Below are positions 1-11,080 of a DNA stretch of 64,000 nucleotides, one piece after another. Source of the DNA: Zanthoxylum bungeanum (Eukaryota > Streptophyta > Magnoliopsida > Sapindales > Rutaceae). Each line of letters starts with the position of its first letter. The stretch's first letter is position 1. A program made the translations under genes and the position numbers. The notes below the pieces were generated by a model. It was given only the letters and a program-made list of their open reading frames with translations, had not been told where the DNA came from and did no database searches. Where the stretch lies: assembly GCA_019454045.1 (NCBI GenBank), contig SKCR01049641.1, forward strand, positions 62,001-126,000, given 5' to 3'.

Positions 1-1090
1 TCAGGAATGAGAAACCTTGTTTCTTTCCTGTTCATATCCTATATGATATCTGTCATACAGATTTTCATGGAACCTTATTCTAAATAAGTTTTGCACTGTT
101 AATACATATCCGTTGAAGGAAATGATAGCTCAGAGCGACTCAAGTTTTAACCTTATCACGTCCAACAAAATTCGGTTTTTCGTTCGGACACATCGTCAAA
201 CTGACGTGTCTCGGGAGGAGTCCTCATCTGAAAGAATACCGTACTCTTTCATGTATGTTTGAAACTTACTGCTTAAGTATTTTTCATTACGGTCTTACCG
301 TGACGGTCTAATACTATAGCCGATCTGTTTGTCTAATTCGTGTCGAAACTCTAAAAGTTTCCGATTTGTGTTCTTCAAAAGAAACACATAACCATAACGT
401 GATGCCACATCCGTTAAGGTCACGAAATATTCATATTCACATCTAGCTTAGCTAGATATGGGCCCACTTACTTCACCATGAATAGGGCTAATAGATCGGT
501 GGCATTTTCACTATTACCAAGTAAATAGTGTTTTAGGTACTTTACCTAATAAACTAGATTCGTAGACCTTATTTGAATAGTCAAATCAGTCCTAGTACCC
601 ACTCTTCAAAAGTGCGGATATACGAGTCTTGTTTAATTGTTTCCTAGATAACAATGCCACAAATAAGTCTCTACTGATCAAATCAGTTTGAGCTATTTAT
701 TTGTCATTTTATATGTTTGAGATTTTTAATTATATTCAAAATATAAATTCTGTTATTCACATCTAATGTGTTTATCTCAGTATCATCTTTATATAATGAA
801 ACACTTAGTGTTCTAGAATATAAAGGTTTTATCCACAATGGATTATACACTGATATAGAGATAATGTCTCTAGTCAAACTAGTTACATTATAACAGTTCC
901 TAACTTAAGTACATACCCGAAGGGTAGTTCCTAATTAGGTATCTACTTCTACTACGGTCGAAACAACGACCCGTTTCGTTTCGCAGTTTCAATCTCAGCT
1001 TGAAGTCAGTATCCTGCTCATAGCAGATTCTGAACATCGATACATATATTTTATGCACCACACTAAGTATTTAAAATCTAATTTCAATAC
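1..1090 (-). pseudogene. E1 integrase and pre-integrase remnant
   Basis: Degenerate Copia pol on the minus strand with many stops and frameshifts. The clearest landmark is 384-428, which reads YFVTLTDVASRYGYV, the segment around the first catalytic Asp of the integrase core. At 295-297 a TAA stop sits directly before the second catalytic Asp (GAC) of the core, followed by RNGKYL. The same stop is present in E2, E3, E6 and E7 but not in E5. The pre-integrase zinc-finger region should lie at about 600-900 but is badly eroded. No functional protein is possible. Confidence 0.75.
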
Positions 1091-1510
1091 TAGTTGTGAA
1101 CATAACTTCGACAAACATTCTTAAAGTCAGAGCCTTGCCCTTTCTTTAATTCCTTCGTGTCTGCCATATCCAAATGGTAGTCATTTTGGGATATGTCTCT
1201 TATCTTTCCAAAAGATAATCTAACCTTCGCCCTTTTCATTATTTCAGAAGCCTTTGGCATAGCCCTTGGTTTCTAAAATATAGAAATGATGTGCACCTTG
1301 TGCTACATGTCCAATTGCAAACTTTGACTTTATCTCCTTTAGATTAGTCATTAATTCTCCAAGAATTATTAATTGCAATTTTAATACTTCTTAAATCTAA
1401 ACATAGATTTTTCTAACAAGTATATTAAATTAAGCACTAAAGTCATCATCACATAAATCTTCCAAAATTTATGCTCTACTATTTGCTTAATTTTGGGCTT
1501 AGGTATAATA
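1090..1510 (-). pseudogene. E1 gag 3' part remnant
   Basis: Aligns with the gag C-terminal regions of E3 (16795-17097), E5 (25749-25955) and E6 (34017-34256). The strip around 1140-1330 keeps the shared word GGGATATGTC and the following gag text, but the reading frame is broken and no CCHC zinc knuckle can be read. The N-terminal part of gag was not separately recognised. Confidence 0.55.
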
Positions 1511-4107
1511 GGTTATTTTATCAAATAAAGTAACTTATTATTTGTTTCCAGGACTATCCTGAAAATATTCCCAATTTGAAAATTTGAATCATTTAAAATA
1601 TTTTAATCCGAGATTATATTTTAAATATCCATATTTTCAATTTTACCTTGATTTCAATAGTCCAACTATTTAATCAATTATTTTAGGTACTATGTATTAT
1701 AATGATTACAATAATCCAATTATTTAATCAACTGTAATTTGATTTTAATTCAATTATATTGATTACTATAATCCGATTATAAAATCAACTACATATTGAA
1801 TAAGTTTGTATATAGTCCAACTATATATATTAAAACAACATTAAATATTAGTCCAACTAATACTTTTAATTTATATGACGAAATAATTTAAATGAGCGCG
1901 TATGGCGAGTAATTGAACGAATATTGCAAATTCAATTCTTGCCTCCCACTATTTTTCGGCGAGCCTCTAACCCTCTGTCGAGTACTCGGGAAACCGTGTT
2001 TCCTAGTGGGCTAGGATCCCGTTAAATATCACACAATCTTGACTTTGGCCAACAAATTGTATGATAATTAACTAGGTAGATCTCGAAGATCAATTGGATC
2101 TCATCCAACTCCTAGATCCAGTAGGTGGACATCCAAGTCCGAAACATATATCCAATATATGCCTATATATCCAATATATACCCTAACCTTTTTCCTCTGA
2201 ATCAATTAGGCCTTGGCTTTGGCACAACAAACCTAATGATCCCAGTCAAGCGTGAACCCATTGACCATGGAAAGCTTCGTAATCAATGTCGATGGACAAG
2301 AAGTGGTATTGACTTTGGCCAACAAACCACAACTTGGACAAGACACCAATATGGAACAAAGCTCTCGTGATTCAAACACATCTTCGACGGACAAAGGGCT
2401 TGACTTTGGCCAACAACCCAATGCCAATCTCGGATCTTGAATAAGAATCACTCAATGGAAGGAAAAAACGCATGATATTTAATGAGGGTTTTTCGAGTGC
2501 AAATTGGCTACCAATTTAATTATCTTTGTTAAGGTCTCATCATCATACACCCTTAAACATGCATTCTAAATACATAATAAAGCGCATATGAAAATAAATA
2601 ATAATGATATGCGGATGGATACTTTACATTGATCCTAGATCAAATCTCTCCATTTCTCACTCAAGCTAGCACTTGTATTACTTCTACCCGTTACACTACA
2701 CTTCTAAAGAAACCTCACTTACATTGAGGGGAATAGGTGAGAAGAGAATACAAAGAGAAAAAAGGTGATAAGGCTGGACACGCAGGTCCAATTTAATAAA
2801 TCAAATTTATTACAACAATTTCCAAAATTACCCCCACCCGACTAATATCCATCCGATATACATTATTCATTCATCACAACCATGTATTCACACAAAAGCA
2901 TGTTATCAATCAATCTAATCAAATTAATTAATCTGATAATTATGTGATCATCCAATGTTCAAACAACGATTTGATTTTGCTCGAGTCAAACTCGTTTTTG
3001 CGAATAAGTACTCAAAGTACGAATTCATGAATTAAATTAAACTACAACATTAAATCAAATTTTAATATGTATTTAATACTAATTCACTATTCAATTCCAA
3101 ATTAAATATTACACTTTTATTTAATAAACCTTTTCGACTTAAATTCCAAATTTAATCGTGTCGGGTCTCAAAGCCCGATTAACGTCCAACGTTAATTCAA
3201 TTGAAGTCCAATGGGCTTTCAATTAATTTCTTTAAGGCGTGGGCTTCGGCAACCAAAGCCCAATCAAGGAGTAACCCCATAAGCCTAGAAATCAATTTAG
3301 GCCCATTAGGCCCAATTAAACTTTAAAAGTTCATTAAGTCGTATTTGGGCTTTATGGAAGCGGTTTTGGGCCCAATTGGATCCAATCCATTTGGCCTAAA
3401 CTTAACTTTGTATAACAAAGCCCAATAAGCCCAATTACAATTTTAAAAGCCCAATTTCAAAAATAGGCCCAAATAATTAAATTCAAAAAATCCAATTTTC
3501 CCAATTTAATTACCAAAGTGTATAACATGATCAATTACCCAAATCCACATTTCTAAAACATTAATATACATAATTAATCATGCTCATTTTCATCAATTAG
3601 TGTCCAACACAAATTAATCAAAAATCAAACCCATTATATGCTTCTTTAGTCTCGGCCAGGGATGCATTTTTGTCCGATTTGAATTCAATCCAATTAATTC
3701 CACAATCGACATCGAATTAACTTCCCGAATGATTTCATACACATCCAATGTCCAAAAAATCAAAAAACCAAGACTAAATAGGGCTTTAGCATTCGGCCAC
3801 ACTAAGATTTTAGGGATTTTGTTTAATTCAAAATTAAATCCAATACAATCTCAAATTAACACCATCCAACATCATTACAACTCATCCAATGAATCAAAAT
3901 GAAAAATTCCAAGAATTCCATATTTCCTTTGAATTCGGCCAACCACTAAAATTTGGGGAAAATTGTTCCAAACACTTTTTCTTGAAATTGATCAAATCAA
4001 TCTTCAATACAATATATAAGCATGCTCAATCATCCAATTTCACAAAATCATGCTCAAATACAAAATACCCAATTTTAAGCCCTACATTCTTCATGCTTGA
4101 ACCTATA
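1511..4107 (-). other. E1 long non-coding leader between PBS and gag
   Basis: About 2.6 kb between the primer-binding site and gag with no gag-like frame. In element order it holds a cluster of TGGGCY motifs (3160-3480), short hairpins with three-base loops, three copies of a TTGTTGGCCAAAGTCAA motif (about 2037, 2307 and 2398), a GC-richer strip at about 1905-2030, and an AT-rich hairpin strip at 1640-1870. Open frames here occur on both strands and are antisense or sense shadows. I assign no protein. Confidence 0.6.
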
Positions 4108-4120
4108 GCTCTTGATGCCA
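4108..4120 (-). other. E1 primer-binding site
   Basis: On the minus strand it reads TGGCATCAAGAGC. This is a diverged form of TGGTATCAGAGC, the 12-mer complementary to the 3' end of plant initiator-Met tRNA, one base inside the LTR. E3 and E5 keep the exact 12-mer. Confidence 0.8.
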
Positions 4121-4199
4121 TTGTTAGGTTTATTCTAGGTCCCAAGATCAAACAAGCAATGAAATCATGTGTGAAAACATATCAAAGGAGTTGCGGAAT

Positions 4200-4205
4200 A
4201 CTCAC
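4200..4205 (-). promoter_or_regulatory. E1 conserved splice-donor-like GTGAGT in U5
   Basis: Minus-strand GTGAGT about 80 bp upstream of the LTR 3' end, in the context CGATGTGAGTATTCCGC. The same site (GTGAGT or GTAAGT) is kept in all nine LTR copies that include this region in E1, E2, E3, E5, E6 and E7. Use as a donor is inferred. Confidence 0.4.
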
Positions 4206-4852
4206 ATCGATCGGTTGAGATGATTCGGCAACAAACAAATTTGATTTTGCCCTCCATTTCCACGCCCACTGCATGCAGATTTTCTGCCCACTGTTTTCAG
4301 TTTTGCTTCATCTTTTGAGCTTCGAATCTTCGTCGAATGATTCCCGGCTCATGGGTGAGTTTCCCTAACACCTTCGCAAGTCTCTCGGAGTGCTAGCTCC
4401 GCTTGATTTTGCCACAAAATCAAGGCACAAATGCTTCCCTTCTCACGGCAAAATGAAGAAACCAGTGAGTTTATTCACTGCCCATTTGGGCGTGAATTGT
4501 ATGAGAGAGAGAGGTGGGAAAATTGTGTATTAGTTGGTCAAACCTTTTCCAAAAATGGTTTATATATTTTACCATAAAATACATAAAATATTCACCAAAT
4601 AATTATTTAAAATAAATGGTAAATACTTTCCACCAACTAGGCACTATTCCAACCAAACACATCACTATTCCTTTTCACTTTATTAAAGAGACATGTCTTT
4701 CAATCAATCAATCACATCAATCAATCACATCACTCAAAGTGATGTTTGATTTGACATTTTGATGTGACGAATGATTTGACGCTTGATGTGACTTGCGTTG
4801 CCGCAATCGAATTCGAAATACGATTGCGCTCGCAATCACTCTCGGGCTCGAG

Positions 4853-5152
4853 TTCGCTAATTCCCAATTAGCGAATTTTCCGTTGCGTTGTAATTAAATG
4901 ATTACGCCTAGCGAATCCACTATTCACGTCGCTAACGAATTAATTGTAAATTAATTCGTTCGCCCGAATTAAAATCCAATTTCAATTCCGCGTCGAAATT
5001 CAATTTCGTTCAATATATCGAATATATTAACTTTACCGATTAATTCCGAATTAATCGTTTTCTCTCTTTAGACGATATTTTATCCTAGATAAAATATCTC
5101 CGTAATTAATCCTAGATTAATTTTCTCTCTCATCAAATAATCCCAGATTAAT
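4853..5152 (-). repeat. E1 LTR three-base-loop hairpin array
   Basis: Series of short inverted repeats. The first is a perfect 10-bp stem around loop CCC (4853-4875). Others follow with loops CCA or CTA on the plus strand (TGG or TAG on the sense strand), for example AATTAATC-CTA-GATTAATT at 5104-5122. It corresponds to 47703-48003 in E7. Confidence 0.8.
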
Positions 5153-6937
5153 AAATGTGCGAGTCATACGTCATCGGTGTATCATTGGGAAGCGACCCAT
5201 GAGATCCCCGGATATGTTGGCAGTAAATACGGTCGTCGGAGTATCCGAACACGTACGTACCAATTACCACGTCCTACCGATTTACAAGACAAGGTTAGCT
5301 TCTAGCAAAACGCCATGCCTACCCAATTCTCCAGAAATATTCTTACAGGAATATATAAGGATCTATATCAGGCGTAGTATACTAAGTATCGTGCATATCG
5401 GCCCAGTATCGGATAGTCACGTGCTAGGCTTGGGGCTGGATAAGTGTCTGCCCCGTACGAAGTACATGTCGGATGTCTGGTAACTAGTCTCTATAATCGG
5501 ATATACATGACCTTGTCATAATATCCCGATGGCTGCAGCACCTCAGAGTACCAATACCGTATCCTGCGTGACATCATCTCCACTATGACTGGAGTGATAC
5601 TTCCATCTTGACATCACACCCAATACTCTACGATTCTCAATATACTCAGCTTCGGCGTACACAGAACCGGTTAGAGTCCTAGACGACCTCAACTAAAGTA
5701 TATTGATTGTCGTAAGCATTAGCGGTGCAAGTCTCAGGTTAAGACCAAATACACCTACCCTGATGTCGGATTCCCATAGACACATAGTCATAATACCAAT
5801 GGGATTCCGAAGGGTCTATCCAGAGCGAAGATGTTTCCCGTACCATCGGTGAAACACAACTTCCTACCGCACTTGCATAAGTATCCAATACTTAAGTATA
5901 TGAGAACTACGCTGTTGTGCCCTCACAACGCGCACAAGTGCGATACCAGCCTATTCCGCATTATCGATGTCCAGTCTCGATAATACTACGACTAGGGATA
6001 TTTAATGATTAATCCTTCGTGAACCGATACTGTCTCATATCATCTCAATCCAGGAACTAATCATACAGACCTCTCTTCATTTATACATCTAAGGTGATCT
6101 AATCACAAATGATGAGAGTGCAATTTCCTTGTCACATAGTTAATTTGTACAACAACACCATGATCTGTACAAATAGTGACGCTATGGGTCATATTATCCA
6201 ACAGATACTTATGCAAGTGCGATAGGAGGTTGTGTTTCACCGATGGTACGGGAAACAACTTCGCTCTGGATAGACCCCTCGGAATCCCATTGGTATTATG
6301 ACTATGTGTCTATGGGAGGCCGAAATCAGGGTAGGTGTGTATGGTCTTAACCTGAGACTTACATCGCTAATACTTGCGACAATCGGTAGACTTTGGTCTT
6401 GGTGGTACAGGGCTTTAACCTGTTCTGCGTACACCACTTCTGGGTTTATCAGAAAATCGTAGAGTATTGGGTGTGATGTCAAGACGGAAGTATCACTCCA
6501 GTCATAGTGGAGATGATGTCACGCAGGATACGGTATTAGTGCTCTTAAGTGCTGCGCGGCCATCGGGATATTATGACAAGGTCATGTATATCCGATTATA
6601 GAGACTAGTTACCAGACATCCGACATGTGCTTCGTACGAGGCAGAAACAAATCCAGCCCCAGGCCTAGCACGTGACTATCCGATACTGGGCCGATATGCA
6701 CGATACTTTGTATACTACGCCTGATACAGATCTATATATTCCTGTAAGAATATTTCTGGAGAATTGGGTAGGCATGGCGCTTTGCTAGAAGCCAACCTTG
6801 TCTTGTAAATCGGTATAAACGTAGTACGAGGTACTTACGTGTTCGGATAGTCCGACGACCCGATTTACTGCCAACATATCCGGAGATCTCATGGGTCGCT
6901 TCCCGAAGATTCACCGATGATGTATAACTCGCACTTT

Positions 6938-7238
6938 AATTAATCTGGGATTAATTAGAAGAGAGAGAAAATTAATCTGGGATTAATTGCGGAGATATTT
7001 TATCTGGGATAAAATATTAATTAAAGAGAGAGAACGATTAATTTGGAATTAATCGATAAAATAATATATTCGATATATTATAAGAAATTGGATTTCGACG
7101 CGGAATTAAAATTAGATTTTAATTCGGGCGAACGAATTAATTTAGAATTAATTCGTTAGCGACGTAAATAGTGATTTCGCTAGGCGTAATCATTTAATTA
7201 CGACGCGATGGAAAATTCGTTAATTTGGAATTAGCGAA
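6938..7238 (+). repeat. E2 5' LTR hairpin array
   Basis: Consecutive hairpins with TGG or TAG loops, same order as in E7. It starts with AATTAATC-TGG-GATTAATT at 6938 and ends with a TTCGTTAATT-TGG-AATTAGCGAA stem that contains one T.G pair. Confidence 0.8.
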
Positions 7239-7922
7239 CCCGAGCCCGAGAGTGATTGCGAGCGCATTCGCATTTCGAATTCGAGCGCGGCACGCAAGTC
7301 ACATCAAGCGTCAAATCGCTAGTCGCATCAATTGTCAAATCACTTGTCACTTTGAGTGATGTGATGTGACTTTACATGTTGTCACTTTATTAAAGTAACT
7401 TGATGTGAATAGTAAAAAGTGATAGGTGATGGAAAAGCATTTTTGCTTTTTTGCTTTTGACCTTTTGACTTTGCTTTTTGAAAGTAAAAGGTGGTAAATG
7501 CTTTTATTAAATTTTGGAAAATATAAAAAGCATTTACACTTTCTCTCTCTCTTGATTTTATTTCACATTTTTAGGGTTTTACGTTTTCTATGAAACCCAT
7601 TTTCCCTCTCTTTCTCTTCTCTCCCTCTCACGGCTTGGAGCCGAATTCTTGCTCCTTTTTCTGCAGTTTTGGCGAGAATAATGAAGAGGAAATAGTGCTA
7701 GCACACACATGGGTTATATTATGGTGATAGGGAAACGAATTTATGAGCTTGGAATTCATTTTGAACCTTGAAGCTTGGAGCTTCCATGGTGTCTTCCATG
7801 GCCGAATTCTTGGAGGAGTTTCACAGCCCAAACCGAGCCATCCACTGCCATGGGGAGTCATTGCCGTGACCTTGAAGAGGAGGAAGAAGCTTGTGTTGTT
7901 TGATGCATCCAAACCAATCATT

Positions 7923-7928
7923 GTGAGT
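7923..7928 (+). promoter_or_regulatory. E2 5' LTR splice-donor-like GTGAGT
   Basis: GTGAGT in CATTGTGAGTATATG, 94 bp before the LTR end. The same site is in the 3' LTR at 15735-15740 and at the aligned place in the other copies. Confidence 0.4.
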
Positions 7929-8017
7929 ATATGTTTCCGCCATTATTCCTTGATGTATTCATGCGAATTTTTGTGCTTGATTTTGTTGATCTTGGGACCT
8001 ATATTAGAACTCAACAA

Positions 8018-8030
8018 TGGTATCTTGAGC
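8018..8030 (+). other. E2 primer-binding site
   Basis: TGGTATCTTGAGC, one base after the LTR. It is the initiator-Met type TGGTATCAGAGC with a small change, identical to the site in E7. Confidence 0.85.
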
Positions 8031-11000
8031 TTAGTTCAAGCATGAAAAAGTTAGGGTTAAAATTGGGTAAACTCAATTTGAGCATCAAATGGTTAAATTG
8101 TTTGATATAGTATGCTTGAATGAGGTTGAATTGATGTTGTGCATGATCAATTTCAAGAAATTGGATTGGATTCAATTTTCCCCAAATTTTGGGCATGATA
8201 AATTGGGTAAAATCAATTGAAGCATGATTTGATTAAATTGATTGATTAAGTATGCTTAAATGTTGTTGAATTAATGATTGATTGGATCAATTTGAAGAAA
8301 TTATGTTTTGAACAAATTTCCCCAATTTTTTGTGTTGGCATAATGTGACAAATTTGGGTAAACTTGATTTTGAGCATATTTTGTGAAATTGGATGAATGA
8401 GAATGCTTAAAGTATGTTTAATTTAAGATTGATTGGATCAATTTGTTGAAATTGTGTTTGGAACAAATTTCCCCAAATTGCTTATGTTGGCCGAAATTAA
8501 AGAACCCTAAATTTCTTGGTGATTTTGTTTGTTTGATCATTGGATGACTTAAAACAATTGGGTAATGTTGTTTTGAAGTTCAATTGGATTGAATTTTGAT
8601 TTGGAACATTTTTCCCAAATTAAAGTGGCTTGGCCGAATTCAATAGAATATGAAATTCATTGTGTTTTTTTGTATTTTGATTCATTGGATGAATTTAATT
8701 GATTTGGGAATGATGATTGTGGATTCAATTGGATTGAAACCGAATCGGATTGGAAAAACCCCTAATTGCCGAGAACAAAAGCATGTAAAATGGGTTTGAT
8801 TTTAATAAATTGTGTTGGACACTATTTGTCATTAAAGTGCATGATTAAGTATGCTAATTGATGTTTTAGAAATATTAATTGGGTGGTTAATTGTGTATTA
8901 CACTTAGGTTAATTAATTATGGAATTTAGAATTTTATAAGTTAATTAATTGGGCTTGTTTTTGGAAATTGGGCCTTATAGGTTTTAATTGGGCTTTTGGG
9001 CTTGGTTGTACCAAGTTAGGTTTAGGCCAATTTGGTTGGATCCAATTGGGCCTAAAACCGCATCCATAAAGTCCAATTATGACTTAATGGACCTTAATTA
9101 TTTAATTGGGCCTAATGGGCCAAAATTAATTTAAAGGCTTATGGGGTAACTCCCGGATTGGATTTTGGTTATTCGGTTTGACCCGAGTTGACCAAAAGTC
9201 CACGCCTTAAGAAATTAATTAAAAGCCCATTAGATTTTAATTAAATAAACATTAGATGTTAATCGGGCTTTGAGACCCGTAACAATTAAATTTGGAATTT
9301 AAATCGTAAAGGTTCATTAATTAAAGTGTAATATTTAATTTGGAATTAAATAGTGAATTAGAATTAAATGCGTATTAAATTGGATTTAATTATGTTGTTT
9401 AATTTAATTCGAGAGTTCGTACTTTGAGTACTTATTCGCAAAACGAGTTTGACTCGAGCAAAAATCAAATCGTTGTTTGAACATTGGATGGTCACTAATT
9501 ATCAGATTAATTAATTTGATTAGATTGATTGATAACATGCTTGTATGAATACGTGGTTGCGATGCATGAATAATGTATATCGGATGGATATTAGATGGGT
9601 GGGGCAATTTTAGAAATTGTTGTAATAAATTTGATTTATTAATTGGACCTGCGTGTCCAGCCTTATCACCTTTATATTCTTTGTATTCTCTTCTCACATA
9701 TTCCCCTCAATGTAAATGAGGTTTCTTTAGAAGTGTAGTGTAAAGGGTAGAAGTAAATACATGTGCTAGCTTTGGAGAGAGAAAATGAGAGATTTGATCT
9801 AGGATCAATGTAAAGTATCCATCCGCATATCATTATTATTTTATTTTCATACTCGCTTTATTATGTGTTTAGAATGCATGTTTAAGGGTGTATGATGATG
9901 AGACCTTAACAAAGATAATTAAAATTGGTAGCCAATTTGCACGCGAAAAACCCTCATTAAATATCATGCATTTTTTTCCTTCCATTGAGTGATTCTTACT
10001 CAAGATCCGAGATTGGCATGGGTTGTTGGCCAAAGTCAAGCCCTTGTCCGTCAAAGATGTGTTTGAATCACGAAGCTTTGTTCCATATTAGTGTCTTGTC
10101 CAAGTTGTGGTTTGTTGGCCAAAGTCAAGACCACTTCTTGTCCATCGACATTGATTACGAAGCTTCCATGGTCAATGAGTCCACGCTTGACTGGGATCAT
10201 TAGGTTTGTTGTGCCAAAGCCAAGGCCTAATTGATTCAGAGGAAAATGGTTAGGGTATATATTCGATATATAGGCATATATAAGATATATGTTTCGGACT
10301 TGGATGTCCACCTACTGGATCTAGGAGTTGGATGAGATCCAATTGATCTTCGAGATCTACCTAGTTAATTATCATACAATTTGTTGGCCAAAGTCAAGAT
10401 TGTGTGATATTTAACGGGATCCTAGCCCACTAGGAAACACGGTTTCCCGAGTACTCGACAGAGGGTTAGAGGCTCGCCGAAAAATAGTGGGAGGCAAGAA
10501 TTGAATTTGCAATACTCGTTCAATTACTCGCCATACGCGCTCATTCAAATTATTTCGTCGTATTATTAAATGTTAGTTGGACTAATATTTAAATTGTTGT
10601 TTTAATAAACACTTGGACTGTATTATAGTTGATTATATATAATTGGATTATATTAATCAATATATTTGAATTAATTAATTTCAATTTACAATTGATTTTA
10701 TAATTGGATTATAGTAATCAATGTAATTGAGGTTAATTAATTTGGATTATATTTGATTATATAGTTGGACTATTATAATCATTATAATAAATAGTACCAC
10801 TAATCGTTGATTAAATAGTTGGACTATTGTAATCAAGATAAAATTGAAAAGTTGGATATTTAAAATATAATCTTGGATTAAAATATTTTAAATGATTTAA
10901 TTTTCAAATTGGGAATAATTTCAGGATGGTCCTGGAAATAAAACTAATAAGTTATTTTATTTGATAAAATAATATATTATGCCTAAGCTCGGAGTTAAGC

Positions 11001-11080
11001 AAATAAGTAGAACATGATGTTTGGAATATTCATGTAATGATAACTTTAGTGTTTAATCCATTATACTTGTCAAGTAGACT
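8031..11080 (+). other. E2 long leader
   Basis: About 3 kb without a recognisable gag frame. TGGGCY motifs cluster at 8940-9250. Hairpins with TGG loops fill 9290-9420 (for example TATTTAATT-TGG-AATTAAATA) and 10560-10930 (for example TATAAT-TGG-ATTATA). TTGTTGGCCAAAGTCAA-type motifs occur at about 10021, 10109 and 10380. The strip 8040-8800 repeats a loose word of the type ATTGGATCAATTTGAAG several times. Open frames on either strand (for example 9985-10203 plus and 10051-10311 minus) have counterparts in other copies but no recognised domain. Confidence 0.6.

Larger units (their letters stand above)
1..6203 (-). mobile_element. E1: Ty1/copia LTR retrotransposon, 5' half
   Basis: E1 reads right to left: 5' LTR 4122-6203, primer-binding site 4108-4120, long leader, gag remnant, then pol remnant running off the left edge at position 1. 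Position 1 aligns with about 32862 of the complete copy E6, near the integrase/RT boundary, so RT, RNase H and the 3' LTR lie outside the window. The right edge is a clean LTR terminus (TCCAACA). The DNA beyond it resumes inside an opposite-oriented LTR (E2) about 318 bp from that LTR's start, so E1 inserted into E2's 5' LTR. The expected duplication copy next to the right edge is GATAC (6204-6208); its partner is outside the window. E1 is therefore the youngest layer of the left-hand nest. Confidence 0.88.
4122..6203 (-). repeat. E1 5' LTR (2082 bp)
   Basis: Bounded by TGTTAGG on the left and TCCAACA on the right, the inverted TG..CA ends of the family. In element orientation it starts TGTTGGATAATATGACCC. 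It holds a three-base-loop hairpin series at 4853-5152 and a GTGAGT donor-like site at 4200-4205. Several open frames on the opposite strand are discussed as a finding; I do not call them genes. Confidence 0.9.
6204..8016 (+). repeat. E2 5' LTR, 5'-truncated (1813 bp)
   Basis: Matches 14017-15828 almost base for base over sampled stretches. It begins at GATACTTATGCAAG, about 318 bp inside the LTR, directly after the E1 terminus, and ends GAACTCAACA before the PBS. Confidence 0.9.

Noticed and set aside
2125..2451. Opposite-strand open frames in the Copia leader as real genes
   Set aside because: Frames overlap on both strands, no domain is visible, and similarity between copies is explained by common descent of the DNA.
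6204..8016. A deletion truncating E2's 5' LTR
   Set aside because: The break coincides with the exact end of the E1 LTR, as expected for an insertion whose other half is off the window.
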